Shown here: piece after piece, positions 9,979 through 18,502 of the stretch
Layout: each line of letters starts with the position of its first letter
Position numbering within the stretch: the first letter of the stretch is position 1
DNA from: Pelagibacteraceae bacterium AG-359-E06
Lineage (GTDB): Bacteria > Pseudomonadota > Alphaproteobacteria > Pelagibacterales > Pelagibacteraceae
DNA: 64,000 bases
Reading direction: 5' to 3'
Assembly (NCBI GenBank): GCA_003280495.1
Contig: QCET01000002.1
Span: 1 to 64,000, forward strand
The notes under the pieces: generated by a model
Database searches by the model: none
What the model was told of the DNA's origin: nothing
The model's input: only the letters and a program-made list of their open reading frames with translations
Program-made: the position numbers and the translations under genes

Positions 9979-11868
9979 GTGGAAAAATTAATATCAAAAT
10001 CATTTGAAAGACTTGTAGATAAAGGAGTTAGTAGAGGATTTATAACTCACGATGAACTACAGAAATCTTTAGGTAAAAGAAACAGTAATATTGAAAGCCT
10101 TGAAAGGGCAATATTACATATTTTTGACCTTGCTGTAACTTTAGTTAAACAAAAATCAGATTTTAAAATAAAGAAAAAAGAACAAGATAACGCCAAAACC
10201 TCAAAGTCACCAGAAAGAAGCGACGATCCTATTAGAATGTATTTGAGAGAAATGGGGGGAGTAGAGTTGCTTTCAAGAGAGGGTGAAATAGCTATAGCAA
10301 AAAGAATTGAGTCTGGAAAATACGTAATGGTAAGCTCTTTGTCAGAAAGCCCTATAACTGCAAATAAAATTTTTGAATGGGAGAAAAAGCTAATAAATAA
10401 TGAGATGCTAGTTAGAGATATAATTGATTTAGATACAAACTTTTTGGATGATGAAAAATTAGCTAAAACCATAAAAGAAAAGAACAAGAAGCAAATTAAA
10501 TTAAACAACGAAACTAAAAAAGACGCTAATGAGAGTAACAAAGAAGATAATGAAAATGAAAATAATGAAAATAATGAGAATGATGCAGAAGAAGAAGATG
10601 AGTATAATATATCGTTAGCATCCTTAGAGATTGAACTTAAGCCAAAGATACTAGAAACATTCAATAAAATTACAAAAAACTACAAGAAGCTTATGTCTTA
10701 TCAAAAAGAAAAGCTTGAAGCAGTTTTAAAAAATGAAACTTATAGCGAAAGTAAGAAAAAAAATTACGAAAGGATTAAAAAGGAAATAATGGAAGAAATG
10801 CTGGGATTGCAGTTTAATCAAACAACACAGGAAGACCTCGTAAATTTAAATTATACATATAATAAAAAGGCACTTTCTTTTGATGGAGAATTAATGAGGG
10901 CTGCAACAAAATACGGAATAAGCCGAGAAGATTTTATCAAATTTTACGTCGGCAATGAGCTCAATCCAAATTTTGAAAATTTCTTAAGCGAAGATAAAAC
11001 TTGGCAAAAGTTTTTCAAGACAGAAAAAAAATTATTTAATTCACTTAAGGAAAAATTAATTCAATTAAGTAAGGAAATTGGCATGTCAATTTCTGATTTT
11101 AAGATACTTGTAAATAAAATTAAAAAAGGAGAGAGGGAAAGTCGAATAGCAAAAAAAGAAATGATTGAAGCCAATTTAAGATTAGTAATCTCTATAGCAA
11201 AAAAATATACAAATAGAGGTTTGCAATTTCTTGATTTGATACAAGAGGGTAATATTGGTTTAATGAAAGCTGTAGATAAATTCGAATATAGAAGAGGCTA
11301 TAAGTTTTCTACTTATGCAACTTGGTGGATTAGGCAAGCAATAACTAGATCAATAGCTGATCAAGCAAGAACAATAAGAATACCTGTGCATATGATAGAG
11401 ACTATAAATAAAATAGTTCGAACGCAAAGACAAATGATGAGTGAATTTGGGAGAGAACCAACTCCAGAAGAGTTATCAAAAAAATTGGCTATGCCTTTAG
11501 AAAAAGTTAGGAAAGTTTTAAAGATAGCAAAAGAACCTGTATCACTAGAGACCCCAGTAGGTGATGAAGAAGACAGTAGTTTGGGTGATTTTATAGAAGA
11601 CACAAATGCATTAATACCGGTTGATGCTGCCGTACAAAATGCTTTAAAAAGTTCCACAACAAAAGTCTTAGCAACTCTAACCCCTAGAGAAGAAAGAGTA
11701 TTAAGAATGAGATTTGGTATAGGAATGAACACTGACCACACTTTGGAGGAAGTAGGCCAACAGTTTTCTGTTACAAGAGAAAGAATAAGACAGATCGAAG
11801 CCAAAGCATTAAGAAAATTAAAACACCCTAGTAGATCCAGACAATTGAAAAGTTTTCTAGACAATTAG
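9979..11868 (+). CDS. rpoD: RNA polymerase primary sigma factor (sigma-70)
   Basis: This is the housekeeping sigma factor, 629 residues. Region 1.2 is seen at [21 protein letters not shown] (near residues 82-102). An acidic Asn/Glu-rich stretch lies around residues 175-205. Region 2 includes the [22 protein letters not shown] core and the melting segment [10 protein letters not shown]. Region 4 ends with a helix-turn-helix containing [20 protein letters not shown]. The start used is GTG at 9979; an in-frame stop at 9961 leaves room for no upstream ATG. The 51-base gap after dnaG has no clear terminator. Confidence 0.96.
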   Translation: MEKLISKSFERLVDKGVSRGFITHDELQKSLGKRNSNIESLERAILHIFDLAVTLVKQKSDFKIKKKEQDNAKTSKSPERSDDPIRMYLREMGGVELLSREGEIAIAKRIESGKYVMVSSLSESPITANKIFEWEKKLINNEMLVRDIIDLDTNFLDDEKLAKTIKEKNKKQIKLNNETKKDANESNKEDNENENNENNENDAEEEDEYNISLASLEIELKPKILETFNKITKNYKKLMSYQKEKLEAVLKNETYSESKKKNYERIKKEIMEEMLGLQFNQTTQEDLVNLNYTYNKKALSFDGELMRAATKYGISREDFIKFYVGNELNPNFENFLSEDKTWQKFFKTEKKLFNSLKEKLIQLSKEIGMSISDFKILVNKIKKGERESRIAKKEMIEANLRLVISIAKKYTNRGLQFLDLIQEGNIGLMKAVDKFEYRRGYKFSTYATWWIRQAITRSIADQARTIRIPVHMIETINKIVRTQRQMMSEFGREPTPEELSKKLAMPLEKVRKVLKIAKEPVSLETPVGDEEDSSLGDFIEDTNALIPVDAAVQNALKSSTTKVLATLTPREERVLRMRFGIGMNTDHTLEEVGQQFSVTRERIRQIEAKALRKLKHPSRSRQLKSFLDN

Positions 11869-11911
11869 AAAATTCTTTTTTTTTTAAATTATTAGTGTAA
11901 AAGAAAACTAA

Positions 11912-11988
11912 GGGCCTGTAGCTCAGTTGGTTAGAGCCCCCCGCTCATAACGGGGTTGTCGGGGGTTCAAATCCCTCCGGGCCCACCA
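11912..11988 (+). tRNA. tRNA with CAT anticodon (elongator Met, or Ile2 after lysidine modification)
   Basis: A 77-base cloverleaf can be folded by eye. The acceptor stem GGGCCTG pairs with CGGGCCC, the D arm is GCTC/GAGC, the anticodon stem CCCCG/CGGGG holds loop CTCATAA (anticodon CAT), and the T arm has loop TTCAAAT. A73 and an encoded CCA end it at 11988. The G1-C72 pair excludes the initiator tRNA, which has a mismatch there. The sequence alone does not settle elongator Met versus the TilS-modified Ile2 isoacceptor. Confidence 0.95.
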
Positions 11989-11998
11989 TCTAAACCAA

Positions 11999-12892
11999 AT
12001 GAAAAAACCTAACAAATATAGTTTCTTTTTGTTAATAATTTTAAGTGCTATCTGGGGATCTGCATTTTTTAATTATAAAGTTACTTTAGAAAGTTATGAT
12101 ATATTTACACTTTCAGGTGGAAGACTTTTTTTTGCAGCCATTTTTTTAATCGTAATTTATAGTTTTTTGCTTAAGAAAGTTGACTTAAGATTATTGTTTT
12201 CAAATAAATTTTACTTATTTTTTTTAATTGGTTTAATTAATTATGTATTACCCTTTTCTTTAATTGCATTTGGAATACAAGGTATGAGCAGCGGGTTAGC
12301 TGCATTACTTATGTCGGCAGGTCCATTTTATGCTATTATATTTGGACATATCTTTACTAAGGACAAGTTTAATAAATATAAACTTTTTGGCTCAATAATA
12401 GGATTTTTAAGTATTGTAGTGTTGGTATACGATCAGGTTTATTTAAGTAAGTTAACTAATATTAAATCTGTTCTTTTTGTAATGTCAGCTTCCTTAAGTT
12501 ATATTATAGGCGGCGTATTAATAGAAAAAAATAAAAAATATAACAATGAAACAATTGCATCCTTATCCATGATTTGGGGAGCAATAATTCTATTCCCTCT
12601 TTCATTTTTTGAACTATATAAATTAGATTTTTCATCTGTGAAATTTGAAAGCACGCTCAGCATAATTTATCTTGGTATTTTTAGTACCGCCATTGCATTT
12701 ATGATGAGAGCCAAACTTATATTTGATAACGGATTAGTATTTATGTCACAAGTATCCTTTTTAATACCAATATTTGGTTTATATTTTAGTTGGTTGTTTT
12801 TAAATGAAAACTTTACATTTAATATGTTTTATTCTTTGGTATTAATAATTTTAGGTTTATTTATTCTTCAAAAGGGATATCGAAAATCTTAA
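11999..12892 (+). CDS. EamA/DMT-family permease
   Basis: This 297-residue integral membrane protein has about ten hydrophobic segments in two repeats, the layout of drug/metabolite (EamA) transporters. It begins with the family-typical ILSAIWGSAFFNYKV, has GMSSGLAALLMSAGPFYAI in the first repeat, and ends in a second repeat with SQVSFLIPIFGLYFSWLFLNE. The substrate is unknown; DMT proteins export or import amino acids, nucleobases and other small metabolites. It begins 10 bases after the tRNA. Its stop overlaps the convergent mlaC stop by 4 bases. Confidence 0.88.
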   Translation: MKKPNKYSFFLLIILSAIWGSAFFNYKVTLESYDIFTLSGGRLFFAAIFLIVIYSFLLKKVDLRLLFSNKFYLFFLIGLINYVLPFSLIAFGIQGMSSGLAALLMSAGPFYAIIFGHIFTKDKFNKYKLFGSIIGFLSIVVLVYDQVYLSKLTNIKSVLFVMSASLSYIIGGVLIEKNKKYNNETIASLSMIWGAIILFPLSFFELYKLDFSSVKFESTLSIIYLGIFSTAIAFMMRAKLIFDNGLVFMSQVSFLIPIFGLYFSWLFLNENFTFNMFYSLVLIILGLFILQKGYRKS

Positions 12893-13485
12893 TTTTTTTC
12901 TATAAAATTATCTAACAACAATATTAATCCATCAAATCCTTTATTAGCAAAAACTGATGAGAATTCTTCTCTTTGTGTTTTAGCCAAACTCAATCCTTCA
13001 ACTACCAAGTCTCTAATTAATAACTTATCGCCAACTAAAAATACTCTCCAATCAATTCGGATTTCTTGCTTCTCTGCTTCTGAAATTATTTTAGATTTTA
13101 CTAAAACATAATTTTTACTCCTTTTTTCAGATCCTATAATTTGAATATCTTGATCAGAATAACTTTGTAGTCTACTCGATATATTTTTAGAAAAAAAAAC
13201 TCTGAATTTTTTTTTATATAATATTTTCTGCTTTTCGTTTAAATTATTTATATTACTACCTATGCAAAATCTTCCTAGGCCATCCACGTCCACAACTTCT
13301 ATGGCCAAATTTTCAACTAATTCTTTTTTATTTTTTAAATTTTTGTCTTTATCGAGTATTATAGACTTTGCTTTTGAAGTTGTATCTATGACAAATTTTT
13401 CAGCATCTAATTTCTCAAATGACCACGATACTTGAAAAAAATTTAAGAAAAATAATAAATAAAACGAAATAACAATTTTTCTCAT
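12889..13485 (-). CDS. mlaC: MlaC/Ttg2D-like phospholipid-binding protein
   Basis: MlaC shuttles phospholipids across the periplasm between the outer-membrane MlaA and the inner-membrane MlaFEDB complex. I take ATG at 13485 as start because it gives a good signal peptide (MRKIVISFYLLFFLNFFQVSWS); a longer frame reaches 13539 but would overlap mlaA. Features are FVIDTTSKAKSIILD near the N-terminus, the GRFCIGSN segment, and the IDWRVFLVGDKLLIRDLVVEGLSLAKTQREEF block characteristic of the family. It lies 10 bases behind mlaA. The ATPase and permease genes (mlaFED) are not in this window. Confidence 0.88.
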   Translation of the reverse strand: MRKIVISFYLLFFLNFFQVSWSFEKLDAEKFVIDTTSKAKSIILDKDKNLKNKKELVENLAIEVVDVDGLGRFCIGSNINNLNEKQKILYKKKFRVFFSKNISSRLQSYSDQDIQIIGSEKRSKNYVLVKSKIISEAEKQEIRIDWRVFLVGDKLLIRDLVVEGLSLAKTQREEFSSVFANKGFDGLILLLDNFIEKN

Positions 13486-13495
13486 TAAGATATTT

Positions 13496-14254
13496 TTATT
13501 TAAAATCTTTCCACTCGTCATCGTCAGAAGAAGCGCCATTATTTATTAAATTTTCTCTTCTTTGTAAATATAAACTTCTAACTGTGCTATATAAATCAAT
13601 TGAATTTTTTTCTAAATCATCAAAGGTCTCTAGATTTCTTGCTCTGAAATCAACTTTTTCAAATCCTTCCTCTATATAGTAAGTTCTGTCTCCAAGATTA
13701 TTATCTAGCAACATATTTCTATCTCCTACAGTACTTAAATAAAATGGATCTAAAAGTGTATTACCTACCACACCAATTGAATCTCTAATTGTTGATGGTC
13801 CAAAAATAGGTAACATAACATAACAACCAGGTCCAACACCAAAAGCTCCTAATGTTTGGCCATAATCTTCAGGATCGTTCCTCTTCAACCCAAGTTTTGA
13901 TGCAGGATCAAATATGCCAAAAATTCCAAAAGTAGTGTTTATAGCAAACCTTCCAGTTTCATTTAATGCACCTTGAATATTTCCTTGTAGTAGATTATTA
14001 GGAATGGTTACAGTATGTGAAATATTAGAAGTTACGTTTCTTACACCCTTTTTGACAGGAGAAGGTAAATAACTGTATCCTGATGCTATTGGTTTAAATA
14101 ATGCTTTATCTAAAACCATATTTAATTGAAAAACCCCTCTATTCAACTTTTCAAAACAGTCTTTTGTTTCGGCTTTTAAATTGATTGTATTAAGTGGCAA
14201 AAATAGCACTACCAAAATTAATACTAAATAAATTTCTCTTTTTTTAACTGGCAT
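13496..14254 (-). CDS. mlaA: MlaA/VacJ-like outer-membrane lipid asymmetry protein
   Basis: MlaA removes misplaced phospholipid from the outer membrane and passes it to MlaC. The preferred start is ATG at 14254, giving a 252-residue protein that begins MPVKKREIYLVLILVVLFLP; a frame from 14275 adds 7 residues. The core shows the family sequence FEKLNRGVFQLNMVLDKALFKPIA, then NLLQGNIQGALNETGRFAINTTFGIFGIFDPASKLGL and YGQTLGAFGVGPGCYVMLPIFGPSTIRD. There is no good lipobox after the signal peptide: the only nearby Cys (KDCFEKLNR) lacks the L-x-G/A context. It may therefore be non-lipidated. mlaC follows. Confidence 0.9.
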   Translation of the reverse strand: MPVKKREIYLVLILVVLFLPLNTINLKAETKDCFEKLNRGVFQLNMVLDKALFKPIASGYSYLPSPVKKGVRNVTSNISHTVTIPNNLLQGNIQGALNETGRFAINTTFGIFGIFDPASKLGLKRNDPEDYGQTLGAFGVGPGCYVMLPIFGPSTIRDSIGVVGNTLLDPFYLSTVGDRNMLLDNNLGDRTYYIEEGFEKVDFRARNLETFDDLEKNSIDLYSTVRSLYLQRRENLINNGASSDDDEWKDFK

Positions 14255-14322
14255 GAATATCTTAAGTTTATACATAATTGTATATAAAACTAGTACAAAT
14301 AATCGTAATAATTATCAATTAT

Positions 14323-14799
14323 ATGAAACATATAAAAAAAATTAAATGCTCAAACTTTAGTGTGTTGCCAAAAAGAAATATTAAATATGTAATTATACAT
14401 TACACAAACATGAATAATCAAAAATCAGCAATTAAAAGATTACAATCTAGAGTTGCAAAAGTAAGTTGTCATTACATCGTTTCAAAAAAGGGTAAAGTTT
14501 ATAGGATGGTGAATGATAAGGATGTTGCCTGGCACGCTGGTAAATCTAAATGGAAAAAAGACAAAAACTTAAATAATTGTTCAATAGGAATTGAATTAAT
14601 TAACAACGGAAATGAAGAATTTCCAAATATACAAATTATCTCTTTAATTAAATTATTAAAAAAAATTATTACAAAGCACGAAATAAAAATAAACAATGTT
14701 CTTGGGCATTCCGATATTTCCCCTGGTAGGAAATTTGATCCAGGGCCATTGTTTCCATGGTCAAAAATCAGGCAAAATAAAATCCTAAAAAAAGCTTGA
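14323..14799 (+). CDS. N-acetylmuramoyl-L-alanine amidase (AmpD-like, Amidase_2)
   Basis: The enzyme cleaves the lactyl-amide bond between N-acetylmuramic acid and L-Ala in peptidoglycan fragments. I prefer the ATG at 14323 (158 residues, starting MKHIKKIKC); a TTG at 14278 would add 15 residues. Zinc-ligand candidates are His in VIIHYT, His in LGHSDISPGRKFDPGP, and the Asp of that same block. The VAWHAG and SIGIELINNG segments are typical of the fold. There is no signal peptide, so it is probably cytoplasmic and acts in muropeptide recycling. RNase P RNA follows about 30 bases downstream. Confidence 0.87.
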   Translation: MKHIKKIKCSNFSVLPKRNIKYVIIHYTNMNNQKSAIKRLQSRVAKVSCHYIVSKKGKVYRMVNDKDVAWHAGKSKWKKDKNLNNCSIGIELINNGNEEFPNIQIISLIKLLKKIITKHEIKINNVLGHSDISPGRKFDPGPLFPWSKIRQNKILKKA

Positions 14800-14830
14800 T
14801 ATTGTTAGGTTTTTGTCATATCAGCTGACT

Positions 14831-15186
14831 GCTAGTTGGTTGAACGGTGGCTTTCATATTTGAGAGAGGAAAGTCTGGGCTCCATAGGAATAAGTACCAG
14901 GTAACGCCTGGCAAGAGTGATCTTAGGGATAGTGCCACAGAAAATAAACCGCCTAATCAAGGCAAGGGTGAAAAGGTGAGGTAAGAGCTTACCGGTTTTT
15001 TAGTAATAAAAAACGCATGGAAAACCCTGCTTGGAGCAAGACCAAATAGGGGTAGCGCGATTGGTATAACCAATCAATTTTCCTAAAATAGCTGCCCGGG
15101 TTGGTTGCTTGAGCTACTCGGTGACGAGTGGCCTAGATAAATCATCGTTTTAAATGACAGAACCCAGCTTACAGACCAACTAGCAA
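14831..15186 (+). ncRNA. rnpB: RNase P RNA (class A)
   Basis: The RNA catalyses 5' maturation of tRNAs. The ends are set by a terminal helix: GCTAGTTGGT at 14831-14840 pairs perfectly with ACCAACTAGC at 15175-15184. Hallmarks are GAGAGGAAAGTCTGGGCTCC near the 5' end, CCACAGAAA near 14936, the CGCATGGAAAACCCTGCTTGGAGCAAG region, and the highly conserved ACAGAACCCAGCTTACAG near the 3' end. The length of about 355 bases fits the bacterial type A RNA. It lies between the AmpD-like gene and the dcw cluster. Confidence 0.96.
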
Positions 15187-15233
15187 TTCAAAACAGAACA
15201 AATATAGAACAACTTATAGTTGTAATATATTTA

Positions 15234-15262
15234 TTGACTTTACATAATATACCATGTTATCC
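15234..15262 (+). promoter_or_regulatory. Candidate promoter of the dcw cluster
   Basis: A TTGACT at 15234-15239 is close to the -35 consensus. A -10 element would lie about 15-17 bases downstream, at TGTTAT (15255-15260) or TTATCC (15257-15262). Neither is perfect, so the exact -10 is uncertain. It overlaps the MraZ boxes, as expected for an autorepressed mraZ promoter. Confidence 0.45.
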
Positions 15263-15274
15263 CATGATATCCCA
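15250..15274 (-). promoter_or_regulatory. MraZ operator: three TGGGN-type direct repeats
   Basis: On the minus strand the sequence reads TGGGA (15270-15274), TGGGA (15260-15264) and TGGTA (15250-15254), each separated by 5 bases, so the period is exactly 10. This matches the known MraZ-binding pattern of TGGGN repeats with 5-base spacers found upstream of mraZ. It sits about 22 bases before the mraZ start and over the candidate promoter. MraZ is therefore likely to repress its own operon here. Confidence 0.85.
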
Positions 15275-15295
15275 TAAGGGTAAAAATGAGATATT

Positions 15296-15745
15296 ATGTT
15301 TATATCAACTTTCGAAAACAAATTAGACAAAAAAGGAAGGGTGTCCGTGCCAGCTCCGTATAGAATTAATATAAATAATGAAGGAGATAGCAGCATTGTT
15401 TGTTACCCATCTTTTACTCTGCCTGCTATTGAATTTTGCCCAAAAAAAAGACTAGATAAAATAATAGAGGCTATAGACACATTAAATCCTTTTGAAGAAA
15501 AAAGAGATATATTTTCAACTTCAATCTTGGCTAACAGTTATCAATTAAATTTTGATAGTGAAGGAAGAGTTTTATTACATGAAAAACTACTTAAACATGC
15601 CTCTATTATCAATAGTGTTTTGTTTGTTGGACAGGGAAAAACTTTTCAAATGTGGAGCCCTGACAAATTTAAAAAGTTTAGTTTAAGCGCGCAGAAAAAA
15701 GCTAATTTAAAAAGAGCTGAACTAAAATGGAAAGGTGAAAACTAA
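15296..15745 (+). CDS. mraZ: Transcriptional regulator MraZ
   Basis: MraZ is a ring-forming DNA-binding protein of the AbrB-like swapped-hairpin fold that represses the division and cell wall operon. The 149-residue protein begins FISTFENKLDKKGRVSVPAPYR, the first SpoVT/AbrB-like half. The second half carries NSYQLNFDSEGRVLLHEKLLKHA, which repeats the DxxGR motif. It is the first gene of the cluster and follows an operator of three TGGGN repeats. No strong Shine-Dalgarno sequence precedes it. Unusually, the next gene is ftsZ, not rsmH. Confidence 0.95.
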   Translation: MFISTFENKLDKKGRVSVPAPYRININNEGDSSIVCYPSFTLPAIEFCPKKRLDKIIEAIDTLNPFEEKRDIFSTSILANSYQLNFDSEGRVLLHEKLLKHASIINSVLFVGQGKTFQMWSPDKFKKFSLSAQKKANLKRAELKWKGEN

Positions 15746-15769
15746 AACTAAAAAAAAGGAGAATTGTAT

Positions 15770-17236
15770 ATGCCAATAAATATATCTGCACCTGAATTGA
15801 GAGAACTTAAGCCTAGAATTATAGTACTTGGAGTTGGTGGAGCAGGTGGTAACGCAATAAATAACATGATAAATCAAGGCATCGTTGGTGTTGAGTATGT
15901 TGCGGCAAATACTGATGCACAGGATTTAAAAAACAATTTATCTGACTGCAAAATACAATTAGGAAGTAATCTTACTAGAGGTTTAGGCGCGGGTTCAAAA
16001 GCTGAAATTGGAAGAGCAGCGGCGGACGAAAGTATGAACGAAATAATAAATTTATTACAAGGTGCAAATATGGTTTTCATTACCGCAGGTATGGGAGGAG
16101 GAACTGGTACAGGTGCAGCGCCTATAATCGCCAAGGCTGCAAAAGATTTAAATATATTAACTTTTGCTATAGTAACTAAACCTTTTATGTTTGAAGGTCC
16201 AGGAAGAATAAGAGTTGCTGAGAAAGGATTAGAAGAACTTAAAAATTATGTTGATACTTCAATCATAATACCGAACCAAAATTTATTTAAAATTGCAGAT
16301 GATAAAACCACATACACAGACGCATTTAAAATGGCGGATAACGTTTTATTACAAGGTGTCCGAGGCGTAACCGATTTGATTACAAAACCAGGTCAAATGA
16401 ATTTAGACTTTGCGGATATAGAAACTATTTCAACAGGTATGGGTAAAGCAATGATGGGTACTGGAGAAGCCGAAGGACAAGATAGAGCTGGAGTCGCTAC
16501 TCAAATGGCCATACACAATCCATTGATAGATGATTATTCATTGAAAGGAGCTAAAGGCTTGCTCGTAAATATATCAGGAGGTGAAGACATTACTTTATAT
16601 GAAGTACAAGAATGTTCAAATCAAATTAGAGCAGAGGTAGATCCTGCAGCTGACGTCATGATAGGAACAACTATTGATGAAAATCTAAAAGGGAAATTAA
16701 GAGTCTCTATTGTTGCAACTGGTTTGGGAGGAGAAATAAGTAGAAATAAACCGATATTAGTACATAATCAAAATTATACAAATATTCAACCAAGACCTAA
16801 TCCTGTAAACCATAACCCTTATGCATTAAATAATTTTCAAAAACAAAGTTTAAATAGACCTATGAATACAACTATGACTGGGTCTGCAGCTTTAGATTTA
16901 AACAAGGTTGAGAATGATCCGATTAATCATGGTCAATTATCTTCTAAACCTAATATTGAAAATGATACAAATTACAAATTAGGTCATAATGAAAAAACTC
17001 ACGTAGATGCTGAAAGTCTGAATGATGATCACACAAATCAAAACGCTTTTGATTTTGATAAAAATGAAGAAGAGTCACCAAAACTTTTTAGTGAGGATAC
17101 TGATATTAATAATAACGAACATTCTCATGATGAGTCAAAAATAGAGCCAGAAATAGAAAAAGACTTATCAAATGTTTCATTTGACGACAAAGATGATTTA
17201 GAGATCCCCGCATTTTTAAGAAGGCAGACTAATTAA
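15770..17236 (+). CDS. ftsZ: Cell division protein FtsZ
   Basis: FtsZ is the tubulin-like GTPase that forms the division ring. I choose ATG at 15770 (488 residues) because an AGGAG at 15757-15761 lies 8 bases upstream; the alternative TTG at 15764 is too close to it. Visible motifs are [13 protein letters not shown], the GTP-binding signature GGGTGTGAA (about 109-117) and the T7-loop region with [11 protein letters not shown] long variable linker of about 150 residues precedes the conserved C-terminal peptide [13 protein letters not shown] that binds FtsA and other partners. Its position between mraZ and rsmH is atypical, because in most proteobacteria it follows ftsA. Confidence 0.97.
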   Translation: MPINISAPELRELKPRIIVLGVGGAGGNAINNMINQGIVGVEYVAANTDAQDLKNNLSDCKIQLGSNLTRGLGAGSKAEIGRAAADESMNEIINLLQGANMVFITAGMGGGTGTGAAPIIAKAAKDLNILTFAIVTKPFMFEGPGRIRVAEKGLEELKNYVDTSIIIPNQNLFKIADDKTTYTDAFKMADNVLLQGVRGVTDLITKPGQMNLDFADIETISTGMGKAMMGTGEAEGQDRAGVATQMAIHNPLIDDYSLKGAKGLLVNISGGEDITLYEVQECSNQIRAEVDPAADVMIGTTIDENLKGKLRVSIVATGLGGEISRNKPILVHNQNYTNIQPRPNPVNHNPYALNNFQKQSLNRPMNTTMTGSAALDLNKVENDPINHGQLSSKPNIENDTNYKLGHNEKTHVDAESLNDDHTNQNAFDFDKNEEESPKLFSEDTDINNNEHSHDESKIEPEIEKDLSNVSFDDKDDLEIPAFLRRQTN

Positions 17237-17250
17237 ATATTTTTATAATT

Positions 17251-18243
17251 ATGTCACTGGATAGAATATCTCATTATCCAGTGATGTTAGAAGAAGTTAA
17301 AAGTCTTATTAAAAAACCTAATATAATTGTCGATTCCACTTTTGGTGGTGGCGGATACTCAAAAGATTTTTTAAAGAATTTTCAAAATTGCAAAGTCATT
17401 GCATTTGACCGAGATAAATCTTCTGAAACGATAGCAGAAAAGCTAACAAATACAAATAAATCGAGATTTACGTTTTATAACTCAAAATTTTCTAAAATAG
17501 AAAAATTTATCATAAATGATTTGCATAATGTTACACATTTTATCTATGACCTTGGTGTTTCAAACTACCAATTAAAAAATTTAGACAGGGGATTTTCTTA
17601 CCAAAGCAACTCCGAACTTAAAATGACCATGGGAATTAACGAGATTACAGCTACAAGTTTGCTTAATGAGAGGGATGAAAAATATTTAGCAAGGATAATT
17701 AAATTATTTGGAGACGAAAAAGATGCTAAAAAAATTGCAAGAAATATAATTTTATTTAGAAAAAACAAAAGAATTATTTCATCAGATGAATTAAAAAAAA
17801 TAATATTAAAAAGTAAAAAAAAATATCAAAAAAAAGATCCTTATGCACAAACATTCCAAGCCTTAAGAATGGTTGTTAATCAAGAGTTAAGTGAAATATT
17901 CTATTCCTTAAAAAGTTTAATGGAAAACTGTAGTATAGGAACAACATTTATAATTTTATCTTTTCACTCATTAGAGGACAAGCTCGTAAAAAATATATTT
18001 AATTTTTTTGGTAAATCTGTGAATCAATCTAGATATTTACCTCAAAAAGAAAAAAAAGTTAATTTTAAAATTTTTAAAAAAAAACCTATGGTACCGAAAT
18101 TAAGTGAAATAAGACTCAATCCAAGTTCACGATCAGCCAAGTTAAGATTTATACAAAAAACTAATAATCACAAAATTTTCATAAATAAGTCAGATACGAA
18201 GATGGAAGAATTTTTTGATTTAGAAGAAAAATTATATGAATAA
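17251..18243 (+). CDS. rsmH: 16S rRNA (cytosine-1402-N4) methyltransferase
   Basis: RsmH (MraW) methylates N4 of C1402 in 16S rRNA using SAM. The 330-residue protein begins HYPVMLEEVKSLI and has the SAM-binding VDSTFGGGGYSKDFL, AFDRDK, the DLGVSNYQL segment and the Cys-free RGFSYQSNSELKMTM equivalent of the family's RGFSF-LDMRMD block. It ends with the ISFHSLEDKLVK-like block (ILSFHSLEDKLVK) and RSAKLRF. It lies 14 bases after ftsZ and overlaps the start of ftsL by 8 bases, so it is part of the operon. Confidence 0.95.
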   Translation: MSLDRISHYPVMLEEVKSLIKKPNIIVDSTFGGGGYSKDFLKNFQNCKVIAFDRDKSSETIAEKLTNTNKSRFTFYNSKFSKIEKFIINDLHNVTHFIYDLGVSNYQLKNLDRGFSYQSNSELKMTMGINEITATSLLNERDEKYLARIIKLFGDEKDAKKIARNIILFRKNKRIISSDELKKIILKSKKKYQKKDPYAQTFQALRMVVNQELSEIFYSLKSLMENCSIGTTFIILSFHSLEDKLVKNIFNFFGKSVNQSRYLPQKEKKVNFKIFKKKPMVPKLSEIRLNPSSRSAKLRFIQKTNNHKIFINKSDTKMEEFFDLEEKLYE

Positions 18244-18502
18244 AAATTTTATATATTTGATATTAATTATTATAGTTGGGTCTTACTCTAATGATTTTTT
18301 TAACAAAAAATCTGACTTACTCAATAAAGCGATCAGTAATAAGAAGAATAACATTACCAACCTAAATAAAAAAATTCTTACAGAAAAAATTGAATATAAT
18401 TTTTTAATAAACCCAGAGCATATTAAAAAATTATCAAAAGAAAACCTAAATGACGACTATATAACTTATGAAAAAAAAAATATCAAAAAATTTAGAAAAT
18501 AG
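18236..18502 (+). CDS. ftsL: FtsL-like division protein
   Basis: This 88-residue protein has one N-terminal membrane segment (about residues 4-17) followed by a Lys/Asn-rich coiled-coil stretch. It ends with EKIEYNFLINPEHIKKLSKENL, which matches the FtsL pattern in which an E-x-x-x-L-x-x-P-x-x-L-x-x-L motif follows the coiled coil. FtsL joins FtsB and FtsQ to activate septal FtsW-FtsI. Its place between rsmH and ftsI, with overlaps on both sides (8 and 35 bases), is the standard ftsL position. Sequence similarity outside the motif is low, as is usual for FtsL. Confidence 0.78.
   Translation: MNKNFIYLILIIIVGSYSNDFFNKKSDLLNKAISNKKNNITNLNKKILTEKIEYNFLINPEHIKKLSKENLNDDYITYEKKNIKKFRK

Noticed and set aside
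10047..10664. A 205-codon open frame on the minus strand opposite rpoD
   Set aside because: It is the mirror of the Lys/Glu/Asn-rich rpoD segment, gives a Ser/Phe/Leu-rich protein with no recognisable domain, and the plus-strand gene is certain.
11361..11864. A 167-codon minus-strand frame opposite the end of rpoD
   Set aside because: It lies wholly within the conserved sigma region 3-4 and has no independent start signal or domain.
11912..11988. The CAT-anticodon tRNA as initiator tRNA
   Set aside because: Position 1 pairs with 72 (G-C), while initiator tRNA has a mismatch at this pair.
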